64,000 nucleotides of DNA from Deltaproteobacteria bacterium (GTDB lineage Bacteria > Desulfobacterota > Binatia > UBA1149 > SPBQ01): positions 186,001-250,000 of the forward strand of contig JAJCZM010000051.1 of assembly GCA_029262375.1 (NCBI GenBank). Direction: 5' to 3'. Under the pieces are notes generated by a model, which ran no database searches, was not told where the DNA came from, and saw nothing but the letters and a program-made list of their open reading frames with translations. The position numbers and the translations under genes were made by a program. Positions 47,464 to 56,933 of this stretch are shown here, one piece after another (position 1 is the stretch's first letter; each line of letters starts with the position of its first letter).

Positions 47464-48180
47464 CTACTGGGCGACGAGATCGGGCCGACACTCGGGGCTG
47501 CCGAATTCGGAGAGTATGCTCACCACACCGGACGTACCGTTGAGTGCGTTGAGCGCGTAGCGGCATCCTTCGACCCGCCCTACCCTCCAGATCGTAGGTA
47601 TGACGAGATCCACGGTCGGTGTGCCGCCGCAGTTGTCCGAAGACCACGTGAACGGACCGATGAGTTCTCCTGGGAACGGCTGATACTCCGACTTCTCACC
47701 CGCCATGTCGCCGGGCACGACCCAGGTAAGACCATTCGCCTCGAGCGTCTCGGAACAGCCGCCACCGGTTAGACGAACCATCGGGTTCACGCCGTCGACA
47801 GGTACGGTCGTCGTGGTCGTCGTGCTGGTCGTCGTGACGACGACCAGCGTGCTCGTCGTCGTGGAACCCAGCGTTGTCGTGGTGGACGACCCACAGCAGA
47901 CCAGCGCAATCGAGGTATCGCCGACGGCACGTCGCAAACACACCAACGCGTCGGTCGCGGTCGTTGCTCCCGAGCCATCGGCGTCGCACAAGCAGTCCGC
48001 TACCGGGCAATCTCCAATTCCCACCGAGACGCGCAGGATGAACAGGCAATCACTCGCCGTCGGATTGGAACCGGTCGACACCGGCCGCGCGCAGCCGGCG
48101 GCTCGTGCAGCCGTCGGCAATACCGCCGCAGCGGCAATCAGCGAGATCGTGAAGACAAAGAGGCATGTGATATGGCGCAT
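47464..48180 (-). CDS. Secreted dockerin-like protein with Thr linker
   Basis: A 238-aa exported protein. The signal peptide is MRHITCLFVFTISLIAAAAVLPTAARA. A dockerin-like pair follows: TASDCLFILRVSVGIGDCP and DADGSGATTATDALVCLRRAVG, with Ca-loop residues and Cys pairs. Then comes a Thr-rich linker with a VVV interruption and a C-terminal domain of about 95 aa (WVVPGDMAGEKSEYQPF, GRVEGCRYALNALNG) that I do not recognise. Unlike most dockerins the module is N-terminal. No cohesin is seen in the window. Confidence 0.7.
   Translation of the reverse strand: MRHITCLFVFTISLIAAAAVLPTAARAAGCARPVSTGSNPTASDCLFILRVSVGIGDCPVADCLCDADGSGATTATDALVCLRRAVGDTSIALVCCGSSTTTTLGSTTTSTLVVVTTTSTTTTTTVPVDGVNPMVRLTGGGCSETLEANGLTWVVPGDMAGEKSEYQPFPGELIGPFTWSSDNCGGTPTVDLVIPTIWRVGRVEGCRYALNALNGTSGVVSILSEFGSPECRPDLVAQ
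47824..47848. repeat. Inverted repeat inside the Thr-linker codons
   Basis: Perfect 11-bp arms GCTGGTCGTCG and CGACGACCAGC with a TGA spacer. They encode VVVTTTS in the linker: Val and Thr codon runs are reverse complements, so a hairpin-mediated inversion of the repeat may have created the Val block. Confidence 0.7.
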
Positions 48181-48240
48181 GTCATCCAGCCCCCAGCAGC
48201 CGTAACTGCCAGGGCTGGTATCAACGGTGGCAGGAGTAAG

Positions 48241-48260
48241 GCCCGGGAACAATCCCGGGC
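48241..48260 (-). terminator. GC hairpin after the large Cys-rich gene
   Basis: GCCCGGGA and TCCCGGGC flank a 4-nt loop, 109 nt beyond the stop at 48369. No long T run follows; it may end or pause transcription before the dockerin gene. Confidence 0.45.
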
Positions 48261-48368
48261 ACGAAAGGAGGAAGACGGGTAGAGAAGCCCCCGGCTGGTG
48301 CCCCGGTTGGATCGGACTCCGAGCCGGTCTCGCAATCGCGACTCAGCTCAGATGAATGAAGCTGACCT

Positions 48369-51308
48369 CTACTCGCAAGTCAGTCGCATCACGTCTTTGT
48401 CCCCGCGCAGACCCTCCGGTCGACGTACGTGGGCTTTCAAGCGTAGGCGATCGCCTTTGGGGACGGCGATGCTCACGCTCGGTGTGCACTGGAGCACCTG
48501 CTCACCGCCGTTGTCCGCCGGAACCAGCGGTGGGTCGAAGACCACGCCGGTACCGATGTCGCAGATCCCGTCGCCTGATCCGAGGAATTTATCGCACTCC
48601 ACGTTGTCGGGTATAGAGCAGATCTTCTTACGCTGTCCCTCGCGGCAGCGATCGGGAACCTCGAACGTACCGCTCGTCAGACCGCTTATTGCGGTCGTCA
48701 GCGTCTCTGCCGCGTCAGCCTGTACGATGTCTTCGATCCGTAACTTGACCAGATCAACCGACAGCACCAGGCCGGTGGTGCAATCGGACGGCTCGGGACG
48801 ATTCAGACAGTACCCGACTCTGAACGTACAGACGCCGTCTGCGACGGTATCGGCATCACAGGCATCGACCCCCTCCGGACAACGCTGATGGCGTTTCTTC
48901 GGATCCGTCGGCGGGTTGTCGAGCGTCCACGCGCCGGGGCACTCTCGGGAGCCCTTGAGCTCGGATTTGCCAATGAGGTTACGTGTGCAATCAAGCGCAC
49001 AGCCGCTCCCCGGTGATCCGTTCGATGCTCCGAGATCGCAATCTTCGTCGCATTCGACCTCACCATTGCCACAACTAGGGAACGTACACACGGACGAACA
49101 AACCGTGGGCAGTGTGCACACACCATCGATCGCGGTATCGCACTCTTCGAGTCCGCAGATCCCATCAGGCGGGCCGGTGTTACAGTCGGTATTCGTCGCG
49201 CAGACAATGCCGACGAATCCCTGCGTGCAGGCACCGTCCAATATGCCGTTTCCGCACTCGTTCTCACACAATGCGTTGCAACCGTCGCCGGCCTGCAGAT
49301 TTCCGTCGTCACAGTCTTCGAACGGCGGCGTCCCCTTGTTCTGTAGGAACCCGTCACCGCATTCGGCATCCTGACAGTTGTTCAAGCAGTCATCCTTGTT
49401 GCTGGAGTTGCCATCGTCGCACTCTTCAACCCCGCACTCGCCATCAGGCGGACCGGTATTGCAGTCGGCGTTCGCCGAACACGAGAACCCAACTGTTCCT
49501 GCTACACAGATACTATTGATGAAGCTGTTGCCGCAGGGTTCGGGGACTTCCGCCAAACACGAAGAATCGCAGCCGTCACCGTCGAGAACGTTGCCGTCGT
49601 CACATTGCTCGAATGGCGGCGTGCCGTTGCTATTGGTGAAATCGTCGCCGCAAACAGCGTCGAGACAACCGACGACACAGTCATCGTTGTTCTTATTGTT
49701 GGCGTCGTCGCACTGCTCGGCATTCCCGGGATCGGCAACACCGTCGCCGCAGAACGGATCGACGCAGGTCAAGCGGCAAGCGTCGGGCGTAGTGTCGGAG
49801 TTCGCCGGGCCGTCGTCGCAGGTCTCACCCGTATCGATCACGAGATCGCCACAGCCCGCGGCACTGCAGTCGGTGCGGCATGCGTCGGGAGTCACGTCCG
49901 AATTGGCGCCGCCGTCGTCGCACTCCTCGCCCGCTGAGATATTGAGTTTGCTGTCACCGCAGGACGCCGGCGTGCAATCGAAGTTACATCCGGCGGATTC
50001 GCCTGAGTCGTCGCAGAGTTCACCCGTGTCGGTGACTCCATCGCCGCAGCTCGGGTTCGTACAGTCCGTACGGCAGGCATCCGCCAAGACATCGGAGTTG
50101 GCACCACCGTCGTCGCATTCCTCACCCGCTTCGGGGACGCCGTCGCCACAGACGCTGAACGTACAATCGCCGCGACAATTGAGAGCGCCGCCGCCGCCAA
50201 ACGGCGGATCGCAGTCTTCACCGGCGAGCGTATTCGTGACCAGATCACCACAGGTCACGGCGGAGCAATCAGCTTCGCAGGTGGCGGTTTGTACGCCGCC
50301 ATCATCGCAGGCTTCGCCCGCGGAGGTATTGGTGTTGGAGTCCCCGCACACCACCGGGGTGCAGTCGTCATCGCAAGTAGCGGACTCGCCACCGGTATCA
50401 CACTGGGAACCGTTGTTGAACGCGATCCCGTCCTCGTCTTCGTCCAGCACTCCGTTTTGGCAAAGTGTGGACTGCGCGATCCCGTCGGCACCGGTTGTCA
50501 CGCACACCGCACTACGCAATCCTCCACCGAACGGCACATCTACGAGCGGTGGCGAATCGCCGACGTCGTCGCCGGCCGCTACCGTATCTAAAATTCCGTC
50601 GGCACCGGTCGAAAGGTAGGCGCTGGAAAAGTCGTCTCCAGCGGGCGTCGTCTGCAAGATTTCGTCAAGCCCAGGCAGCACGCAGCCGAACGACTCACTA
50701 CAGATGTCTTGACAACGCAGGTCGATTACCGAAATGACATCGTCACTTCCTCCGGGCACGACCGAATCGACAAAGCTATTCGGACCCGCGCAGATGGCAG
50801 CAGTAGAGAGATCATCACCGGCCGGTGTCGAATCGATCGTCAGATTTGGGCCGGGTAGAAGACCGATCTGGCGCGGCTCCCCCTGACCGAGCGGAATCCG
50901 CTGCACATCGTCGCCCGCGAGGATAGGCGGCGAGTCGCAAATTCCATCGTCGCCTGAACCACCGTTACCGGTTCGAATGATGAGCGAGTCCGGTAAGCCG
51001 GCGCCGAACACCACACCGTTCGTGGAAGGCTCGTCGTCACCGGCGATGACTGTCTCGCAGATTCCGTTCAGCCCGGTGCTCACGTAGAACGTGCCGCCAT
51101 CGGGCACCGCGCTGTCATCTCCGACAACCGTAGAATCAACAATGGTGTTCGGACCGGCTTCGATACATCGACTTGCCGGTGTCCCGTTGCCAATGACCAG
51201 TCTCTGTTCATCTTGCGCTTCCGCGCAAGGCACGAGAAGAAACGCAACGCTCGTAACTGCCAACGCGGCACGAACGAACCTGGATCGACAGCTGGGCGAG
51301 TTGAGCAT
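48369..51308 (-). CDS. Large secreted Cys-rich protein with DUF4215 repeats
   Basis: A 979-aa exported protein. The signal peptide ends near CAEAQDEQ. The first third holds about eight degenerate repeats of the form (S/T)-G-x-(D/N)-G-I-x-x-T-x-x-A-G-D-D. The middle is a chain of about ten DUF4215-type CGDG...GEECDDG units with regular Cys spacing. The C-terminal 200 residues are a distinct domain. GAGGGGG lies before ATG 51308. Such proteins are common in Myxococcota-like bacteria and are presumed surface or matrix components. The mirror frame 49378-50619 is a shadow. Confidence 0.85.
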   Translation of the reverse strand: MLNSPSCRSRFVRAALAVTSVAFLLVPCAEAQDEQRLVIGNGTPASRCIEAGPNTIVDSTVVGDDSAVPDGGTFYVSTGLNGICETVIAGDDEPSTNGVVFGAGLPDSLIIRTGNGGSGDDGICDSPPILAGDDVQRIPLGQGEPRQIGLLPGPNLTIDSTPAGDDLSTAAICAGPNSFVDSVVPGGSDDVISVIDLRCQDICSESFGCVLPGLDEILQTTPAGDDFSSAYLSTGADGILDTVAAGDDVGDSPPLVDVPFGGGLRSAVCVTTGADGIAQSTLCQNGVLDEDEDGIAFNNGSQCDTGGESATCDDDCTPVVCGDSNTNTSAGEACDDGGVQTATCEADCSAVTCGDLVTNTLAGEDCDPPFGGGGALNCRGDCTFSVCGDGVPEAGEECDDGGANSDVLADACRTDCTNPSCGDGVTDTGELCDDSGESAGCNFDCTPASCGDSKLNISAGEECDDGGANSDVTPDACRTDCSAAGCGDLVIDTGETCDDGPANSDTTPDACRLTCVDPFCGDGVADPGNAEQCDDANNKNNDDCVVGCLDAVCGDDFTNSNGTPPFEQCDDGNVLDGDGCDSSCLAEVPEPCGNSFINSICVAGTVGFSCSANADCNTGPPDGECGVEECDDGNSSNKDDCLNNCQDAECGDGFLQNKGTPPFEDCDDGNLQAGDGCNALCENECGNGILDGACTQGFVGIVCATNTDCNTGPPDGICGLEECDTAIDGVCTLPTVCSSVCTFPSCGNGEVECDEDCDLGASNGSPGSGCALDCTRNLIGKSELKGSRECPGAWTLDNPPTDPKKRHQRCPEGVDACDADTVADGVCTFRVGYCLNRPEPSDCTTGLVLSVDLVKLRIEDIVQADAAETLTTAISGLTSGTFEVPDRCREGQRKKICSIPDNVECDKFLGSGDGICDIGTGVVFDPPLVPADNGGEQVLQCTPSVSIAVPKGDRLRLKAHVRRPEGLRGDKDVMRLTCE

Positions 51309-51681
51309 CAGTACCCCCTCAATGTGTAAACGCAGTGCACCGCTCAAGGTGAAGAACACTCCCCCTTACCGCCGCGGTACAAACACTGTCAATGGGAATC
51401 CCATTTTGCGTGGCTGCTGCCGAGGACCATGCGTCGCAAGTGCGCACCAGTCACGACGCAGCGAACAAGGCGGTGTGTAGGCCTAAGGGTTTCGCTTAGC
51501 CCGAATCCAACAATGCGCTGCTGCCCCCCATCGAAGGACCTTTCGCGTTGACAAGCACCAGGCGCGTACCGTAGTGACCAAGACAGTAGTAGGACTCCCG
51601 CTGCTTCGGGTTGGGGACGGTGAAGGTGGTGTGATCGCAATCGGTGGGCGGGGCGCTGCATTCTCCGGAGGGGGTATCTGC
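51309..51681. other. 373-nt divergent promoter region of two Cys-rich genes
   Basis: It separates two large secreted-protein genes read outward. The ends hold the two ribosome-binding sites (GAGGGGG on -, GGAGGGGG on +). The imperfect repeat CTAAG/CTTAG near 51482-51498 could be an operator. I see no sigma-54 pattern and no gene. Confidence 0.45.
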
Positions 51682-54600
51682 ATGACGCTTTTGGTTGGCT
51701 CTTTCTCAGCAACATTCCGTTCACCGTTTTTGATCCTCGTTGTAGTTGCATCCTTCGCGCTGGTCCCACAGGTCGCCAACGCGGCGAAGGACCATTGCCG
51801 AACGATAACGTTCACCGGCGTCGCCGGAGAGGGATCGCAAGACACCATCACGATCGACATCGTCGAACCGGACGGAGCGGTGATCAACAAAGCCTGCCCG
51901 ATGCAGGTCACGAGCAATCAGACGAACATCGAGTTCTTGACCAACCTTTCGGCGAGTTGGGGACAGTTCGACTGTCCGTCTCTGACTCCCCCGGCCCTTC
52001 CTCCGGCCGAAGACCTACCCGTCAAGAAGATCTGCGCGAATGCGACGGCCTTCGGTCCTTCGTGCCGCCTGAAGACTAAGATCAAAGCAGACAAGAAGAA
52101 CCCCGGCCCGCCTCAGGAGTACAAGAAGAAGCAAGTCGACATCTGCTGCTACGAAGAAGTCGACTGCAAGGTGAAGCTCGGTAAGAACGACATATCGCAA
52201 GTGCCGATCAGCGTGCGCGCCCAGCGCAACAACGGTGCGCCCTGTCCGCCCGATGAACTGCTGCCGGCCGCGGCGGGAACGTTTTGCGTCGTCAACTTGG
52301 ATCCCATCGGCATGAAGGGCTTGCCATCCGCCAAGGCGACGAGCTGCCGCGCCAACATAGGCAAGAACTCCGCGAAACTAATGGCCGGCACGATGAAGAC
52401 CTTGACCGATTGCCACAAGCGCCGCATGGCCGGTCAGGTTCTCAGTACCACCGACTGCAACGACCTCGACGACGCCATCACTGAGGTGTCCGACGCCGCC
52501 GCGTCCGGTGAGGCATCGCTACGCGCGGCTGCAGCTCAGTGCGAGAACAACGCATCGCCCTCACGCTTGGGATACGTCACTTGCCCGGCGCCTTGCGACC
52601 ACATCGACATAGGCCCCTGTGCGCAGGGCTTGGTCGGCAACACGTGCAACTTTGACCGCGAGTGCGACACCGCGCCGGGTGCGCTCGACGGGAAGTGCGG
52701 CAACTGGACGAGCGCGGCCGACTGCCTGGTTTGCTTGGCCCATACGGCGGTCGAGACCGCCGTGCGAGACAAATACCAAACACCCGAACTATCTCTCGAC
52801 AGCGCCGAGCAAGACTGCCAGAACGACATCGGTCGTCTGCTCGCCCAACTGGCATCACGCCATTACTCGGAGACGACTGCCTGCCAAAAACGTCTCGACG
52901 GTGGCAAGCAAGACATCCCCAGCACGGCCAAAGCGTGCAAGGACGCCGATACCAGGGGAATCCGAGCGAAGGCGAATCTCGGCATCCCGGACCATCTCCA
53001 GAAGTCCTGCGGTGACGCTACCATTGCGGCACTCGACTCGATCTGCGGCGGCGCAACAACCGTAGCCGCCGCCGCTCAGTGCATCGTCGAGAACGGTAGC
53101 GATCTCAACGACGCGCTGTCGTTCGCAGCGTACCCAGACACTATTCCGCCGATACCCGGCGATTGCCCGACTTCAATCGAATACGAGATCAACGCGGGCA
53201 ATCAGGGATCGTGCGTGGCCGACGCGCAATGCATTCCGGGCTTCTGCGTAAGCGGCAGTTGTGTTACCCGAACCGATGTCGACATGGGCTGGACCGGGCT
53301 GGGACACGACATGGACTTGAGCCAAGGTAGCGCCTTCGCGGTCACTATCGACTGCCCCCAACTTTGCGACGCGAACACCGCCAACGCCGGAACACCTTGC
53401 ACCGCCGACTCGCAGTGCGACGCTCAGTGCTTCCCAACCGGTGGTGGTGCGCCTTCCGGTCTGTGCCCCAATGGGCAGGTCGACTGCGGATTCGGCGAGG
53501 CGTGCCTCGGAGGTTGCGACAACTTGGAAGCACCATGTGGCGGCTGCAACGTGACCGGCATTGATACCGGCGCGGGCAATTGCCGCTGTGCAAACGACAT
53601 CACGGCTTCGTGCGACGAACCACTCGCCGCGGACATCGACGATTGCGGCGGCGCGCTCTGCGAATGCTATCTCGCCTCGCCCCTGCCGCTATCGGCTGCC
53701 GAAGTGAGCACGTGCAGCATGCGCCGTATCGTCAGTCCAATCACGGGCGCGGTAGACGTCGACTTCGGCCCGGTTCAGCTCGACATCGATCTCAGCACCG
53801 ACGTGCATCTGGGGATCTCCCTCGACCAACCCTGTCCGACATGTAACGCAGGTGTCTGCAACGGCGGCGAGAACAACGGGTTGGCGTGCGCGACGACGTC
53901 GGTGAACGCGACTTTCGGTGCACTGAGCCTGGATTGCCCACCCGACCCGGCGGGTCTGATTTCAGGGTCCGGCATCAAAGTGCGCAGTACGAATACGACC
54001 GGTACCACAACAGTAGGCAGCCCGCATTCTTGCGACGCTCCGCTGGGCGCCTTCAATTGCCACTGTGCAGTGTGCTCGCTCGACTCGACGATCGCGTGCG
54101 CGACGAATGCCGACTGTGGCGGAGTGGCAGGAACCTGTACCGGCAGCGGTATCGGCGCCAGCCGGCAGCCGAACAACTGCAACGACCTGAATTGCACCGA
54201 GGGCGTTCCAGGCAGCGGTGACGGAACCTGCCTTGCGGGCCCGACGGACTTGTACTGCGCGGGCGAGGTCAGGCACGACGGCAGCGGCTATATCAATTGC
54301 GCCAGCAACACTGATTGTGATGTGCTCGGCCCCGGCTTTGGTCCTTGCGCCCTTACCCAACAGCGCAAGTGCTTCGCGCCTACGATCACCGCCACAGGCG
54401 TACCGAGTCCCAACTCGCCCGTCACGGTATCGACGCACTGTATAGCTCCGACGGCAAGCGCGGCCGTGAACGCCTCGCTAGGACTGCCCGGTCCGGCTCG
54501 CGTCAGCATGCAGATGACGCCGACGATCGGGTGTGCGATCGGCTCGGCCGTCTACGAACCCGAGATCGGTGGCTGTTTCGCACCCAAGACCGTGTTCGTC

Positions 54601-55095
54601 AGCTCGAGCACGCACAGCGGTGCACTGGGCGGTCTCGCCGGTGCCGATGCGCAGTGCAACGCGTTGGCGTCCGCCGCCGGTCTGATCGGAACGTTCACCG
54701 CGTGGTTGTCGGACACTTCAGTGGATGCACGCTCGCGCGTGACACACTCACCACACCCGTACCTGCGCACCGACGGCGTGCTCGTCGCCAACGATTGGGA
54801 CGACCTGATCGACGGCGCTTTGGCTGCACCGATCAACCTCGATGAGAACGGCGCACCGGCGGTCGGCAGCAATGCCGTGTGGTCGGCAACGGATACCGAC
54901 GGTACACAGGCACCGGGCGTCAGTTCGGCAACCACTTGTCTTGATTGGACATCGAACGGCGCGACTGGGCCGATCGCGCTGATCGGACTACGCTTCGCGA
55001 CGAACGCCGACTGGACCGATTGCGTCGCCACTGGTGGCTGCGGCGCAAATGATTGCAACTCGACAGGACAGCACTTGTATTGCTTCGAGGACTAA
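51682..55095 (+). CDS. Very large secreted Cys-rich protein with DUF1554-like C-terminus
   Basis: An 1137-aa exported protein. The signal is MTLLVGSFSATFRSPFLILV, cleaved after VANA. The N-terminal 400 residues hold helical Cys-paired segments (CHKRRMAGQ, CENNASPSRLG, CQKRLDGGK). The centre is Cys-rich with Asn/Asp turns (CVADAQCIPGFCVSGSC). The last 165 residues (GGLAGADAQCNALASAAGL, TAWLSDTS, NDWDDLIDG, QHLYCFED) match the DUF1554/endostatin-like fold. The strong GGAGGGGG fixes the start; the frame opens 36 codons earlier. Function is unknown. Confidence 0.8.
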   Translation: MTLLVGSFSATFRSPFLILVVVASFALVPQVANAAKDHCRTITFTGVAGEGSQDTITIDIVEPDGAVINKACPMQVTSNQTNIEFLTNLSASWGQFDCPSLTPPALPPAEDLPVKKICANATAFGPSCRLKTKIKADKKNPGPPQEYKKKQVDICCYEEVDCKVKLGKNDISQVPISVRAQRNNGAPCPPDELLPAAAGTFCVVNLDPIGMKGLPSAKATSCRANIGKNSAKLMAGTMKTLTDCHKRRMAGQVLSTTDCNDLDDAITEVSDAAASGEASLRAAAAQCENNASPSRLGYVTCPAPCDHIDIGPCAQGLVGNTCNFDRECDTAPGALDGKCGNWTSAADCLVCLAHTAVETAVRDKYQTPELSLDSAEQDCQNDIGRLLAQLASRHYSETTACQKRLDGGKQDIPSTAKACKDADTRGIRAKANLGIPDHLQKSCGDATIAALDSICGGATTVAAAAQCIVENGSDLNDALSFAAYPDTIPPIPGDCPTSIEYEINAGNQGSCVADAQCIPGFCVSGSCVTRTDVDMGWTGLGHDMDLSQGSAFAVTIDCPQLCDANTANAGTPCTADSQCDAQCFPTGGGAPSGLCPNGQVDCGFGEACLGGCDNLEAPCGGCNVTGIDTGAGNCRCANDITASCDEPLAADIDDCGGALCECYLASPLPLSAAEVSTCSMRRIVSPITGAVDVDFGPVQLDIDLSTDVHLGISLDQPCPTCNAGVCNGGENNGLACATTSVNATFGALSLDCPPDPAGLISGSGIKVRSTNTTGTTTVGSPHSCDAPLGAFNCHCAVCSLDSTIACATNADCGGVAGTCTGSGIGASRQPNNCNDLNCTEGVPGSGDGTCLAGPTDLYCAGEVRHDGSGYINCASNTDCDVLGPGFGPCALTQQRKCFAPTITATGVPSPNSPVTVSTHCIAPTASAAVNASLGLPGPARVSMQMTPTIGCAIGSAVYEPEIGGCFAPKTVFVSSSTHSGALGGLAGADAQCNALASAAGLIGTFTAWLSDTSVDARSRVTHSPHPYLRTDGVLVANDWDDLIDGALAAPINLDENGAPAVGSNAVWSATDTDGTQAPGVSSATTCLDWTSNGATGPIALIGLRFATNADWTDCVATGGCGANDCNSTGQHLYCFED

Positions 55096-55141
55096 CCGAT
55101 CGAGGAGAAACGGCGTAGGCGCCGGTTATGGCGTGTTTGGC

Positions 55142-55218
55142 TGGTGCCCCCGGCAGGACTCGAACCTGCTACCTCGGGATTAGGAATCCCGCGCTCTATC
55201 CACATGAGCTACGGGGGC
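55142..55218 (-). tRNA. tRNA-Arg (CCT)
   Basis: On the - strand a full cloverleaf is readable: acceptor GCCCCCG/CGGGGGC, D stem GCTC/GAGC, anticodon stem CGGGA/TCCCG with loop TTCCTAA (anticodon CCT), T arm GCAGG-TTCGAGT-CCTGC, discriminator A and an encoded CCA at 55142-55144. Confidence 0.97.
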
Positions 55219-55339
55219 GTGAGGACCAATTGTATGCCTACCAACGGCCATCGCCCGTCGGCACGACCAAACCACATGCGTTGAACTAGTCGAATGCAGC
55301 GTGCTTTGAAAACGGCACCACGCGGCCTACTCTGCGTTC

Positions 55340-56773
55340 CTATCCGATCGGCGGCCGCCGATCACGCCATGGCATCGCCTGCTCGAGCTGCGACGAAAGT
55401 CGGATGAGTTCGGCTTCGCCCCAAGGCTTTCCGACCAATTGAATGCCGATCGGTAGACCGCGTTCGCTCCAGTGCAGCGGCAGAGAAATTGCCGGCTGCC
55501 CAGTCACGTTGAACAACGGCGTGAACGCGGCCATGTCTGCCGATCGCATCAGTGGATCGGTCGGATCCTTCACGTCTTCATAGAGCGCACCGATTTTCGG
55601 GGGCTCGATCGCGATCGTCGGGGTGAGGTAGACGTCAAAGTCGCGCCCCCACGCTTCGACGAGATGACGTGTAAAGATCTGCATTCCAACGACCGCCTGC
55701 ACGTAGTCCAGACTGTTCGTGTTCATGGCGGCCTCGCGCATCGCAGCGCTCAGCGGCTCGACCTTACTCCAGTCCTGGACGCCCCAGTACGCCATGCTCG
55801 TGTTCCACACGGTGATGAAAAGACCGCTGATATGTTCGCGAACCTCGTCTTGCGACGGCCACGGCGGCCCGCCTTCGAACACGTCGTGCCCCAGATCGGA
55901 AAGTACGGCTGCGGTTCGCTCGACCGCATCCACACACGCCGGGTCTACCGGAGCTCCGGTCGGCGCGGTCGTCTGATAAGCGATCCGCAGGCGCCCGGGC
56001 GGTGCGCCGACTTCTTGGGAGAACGGACGCTCAGGTGTCGGCGCGTTGTACCAAGCGGTCGGATCGTCACCGGAGATCAGATCGAGCACCGCCGCCGTAT
56101 CGGCGATCGTGTGCGAAAGACAGCCGTTGACCGCGCCGCCCTGCATGACGTCGCTGACCAGCGGACCGTCCGATACGCGGCCGCGACTTGGTTTGAGACC
56201 GACCAATCCGCAGCACGACGCGGGAATCCTGATCGATCCGCCGCCATCGCTGGCGTGCGCGATCGGAGCAAGCCCTGCGGCAAGTGCCGAGCCCGAGCCG
56301 CCGCTTGACCCGCCGGGAGTACGGGTCGTGTCCCATGGGTTGCCGGTGGCGCCCCAGGCATCGTTCTCAGTCACGCAGACGACGCCGAACTCCGGCGTAT
56401 TCGTGCGAGCGTGAAACAAGAACCCCGCATCGCGCAGATCACGAATGAATGTCGCGTCGAACGCCGTAACGTTGTCTAGCAATGCCTTCGAGCCGAAAGA
56501 CATGGGCCAGCCCTCGACGAAGGTAAGGTCTTTGATCGCCATGGGAACGCCGAAGAACGTTCCCAGCTGTGTAGGATCGCCGCTGCCCGCGAGGGTTTCG
56601 CCTGCGGCCTTGGCCTCGGCGCGAACGTCGTCGTCGCGGCGCCAAGTCACGGCGTTGAGCTTGTCGTTGAGCGCGTCGGTACGCTCCAAGTAGAAATCCA
56701 CCGCTTCCAACGGGCTGACCTGCTTCGCTTTGATCGCGGCAGCGAGTTCGAGAGCTGACATATAGGGATCCAC
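55340..56773 (-). CDS. Amidase-signature family hydrolase
   Basis: A 477-aa amidase. The Ser-cisSer-Lys triad segments are MAIKDL (Lys), TPGGSSGGSGSALAAG (Ser pair) and the following DGGGSIRIPASCCGLVGLKPS. The C-terminal NVTGQPAISLPLHWSERGLPIGIQLVG is conserved in the family. The start is either GTG 56773, behind AGGAGG at 12 nt, or ATG 56761. The substrate is unknown: it could be an aryl or aliphatic amide or a GatA-like role, but no gatB/gatC is beside it. Confidence 0.85.
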   Translation of the reverse strand: MDPYMSALELAAAIKAKQVSPLEAVDFYLERTDALNDKLNAVTWRRDDDVRAEAKAAGETLAGSGDPTQLGTFFGVPMAIKDLTFVEGWPMSFGSKALLDNVTAFDATFIRDLRDAGFLFHARTNTPEFGVVCVTENDAWGATGNPWDTTRTPGGSSGGSGSALAAGLAPIAHASDGGGSIRIPASCCGLVGLKPSRGRVSDGPLVSDVMQGGAVNGCLSHTIADTAAVLDLISGDDPTAWYNAPTPERPFSQEVGAPPGRLRIAYQTTAPTGAPVDPACVDAVERTAAVLSDLGHDVFEGGPPWPSQDEVREHISGLFITVWNTSMAYWGVQDWSKVEPLSAAMREAAMNTNSLDYVQAVVGMQIFTRHLVEAWGRDFDVYLTPTIAIEPPKIGALYEDVKDPTDPLMRSADMAAFTPLFNVTGQPAISLPLHWSERGLPIGIQLVGKPWGEAELIRLSSQLEQAMPWRDRRPPIG

Positions 56774-56933
56774 GATTTTGACTGGCCTCCTCGCGAGCCG
56801 CCGACACCGAGCACGGCCCAAGAAGGAAGCTAGGCTCGCGACGAAGCCGTATCAAGCTATTCGTGCCGATCGCGCTACTCGCGAGACGCGTCCGCCTCTT
56901 GTCAGCTCAAGCCACGCTCCGTAGCATGGGCGG

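Noticed and set aside
49378..50619. 413-aa Ser/Pro-rich frame on the + strand
   Set aside because: Shadow of the DUF4215 repeats on the - strand; composition follows from GAC/TCG codon complements.
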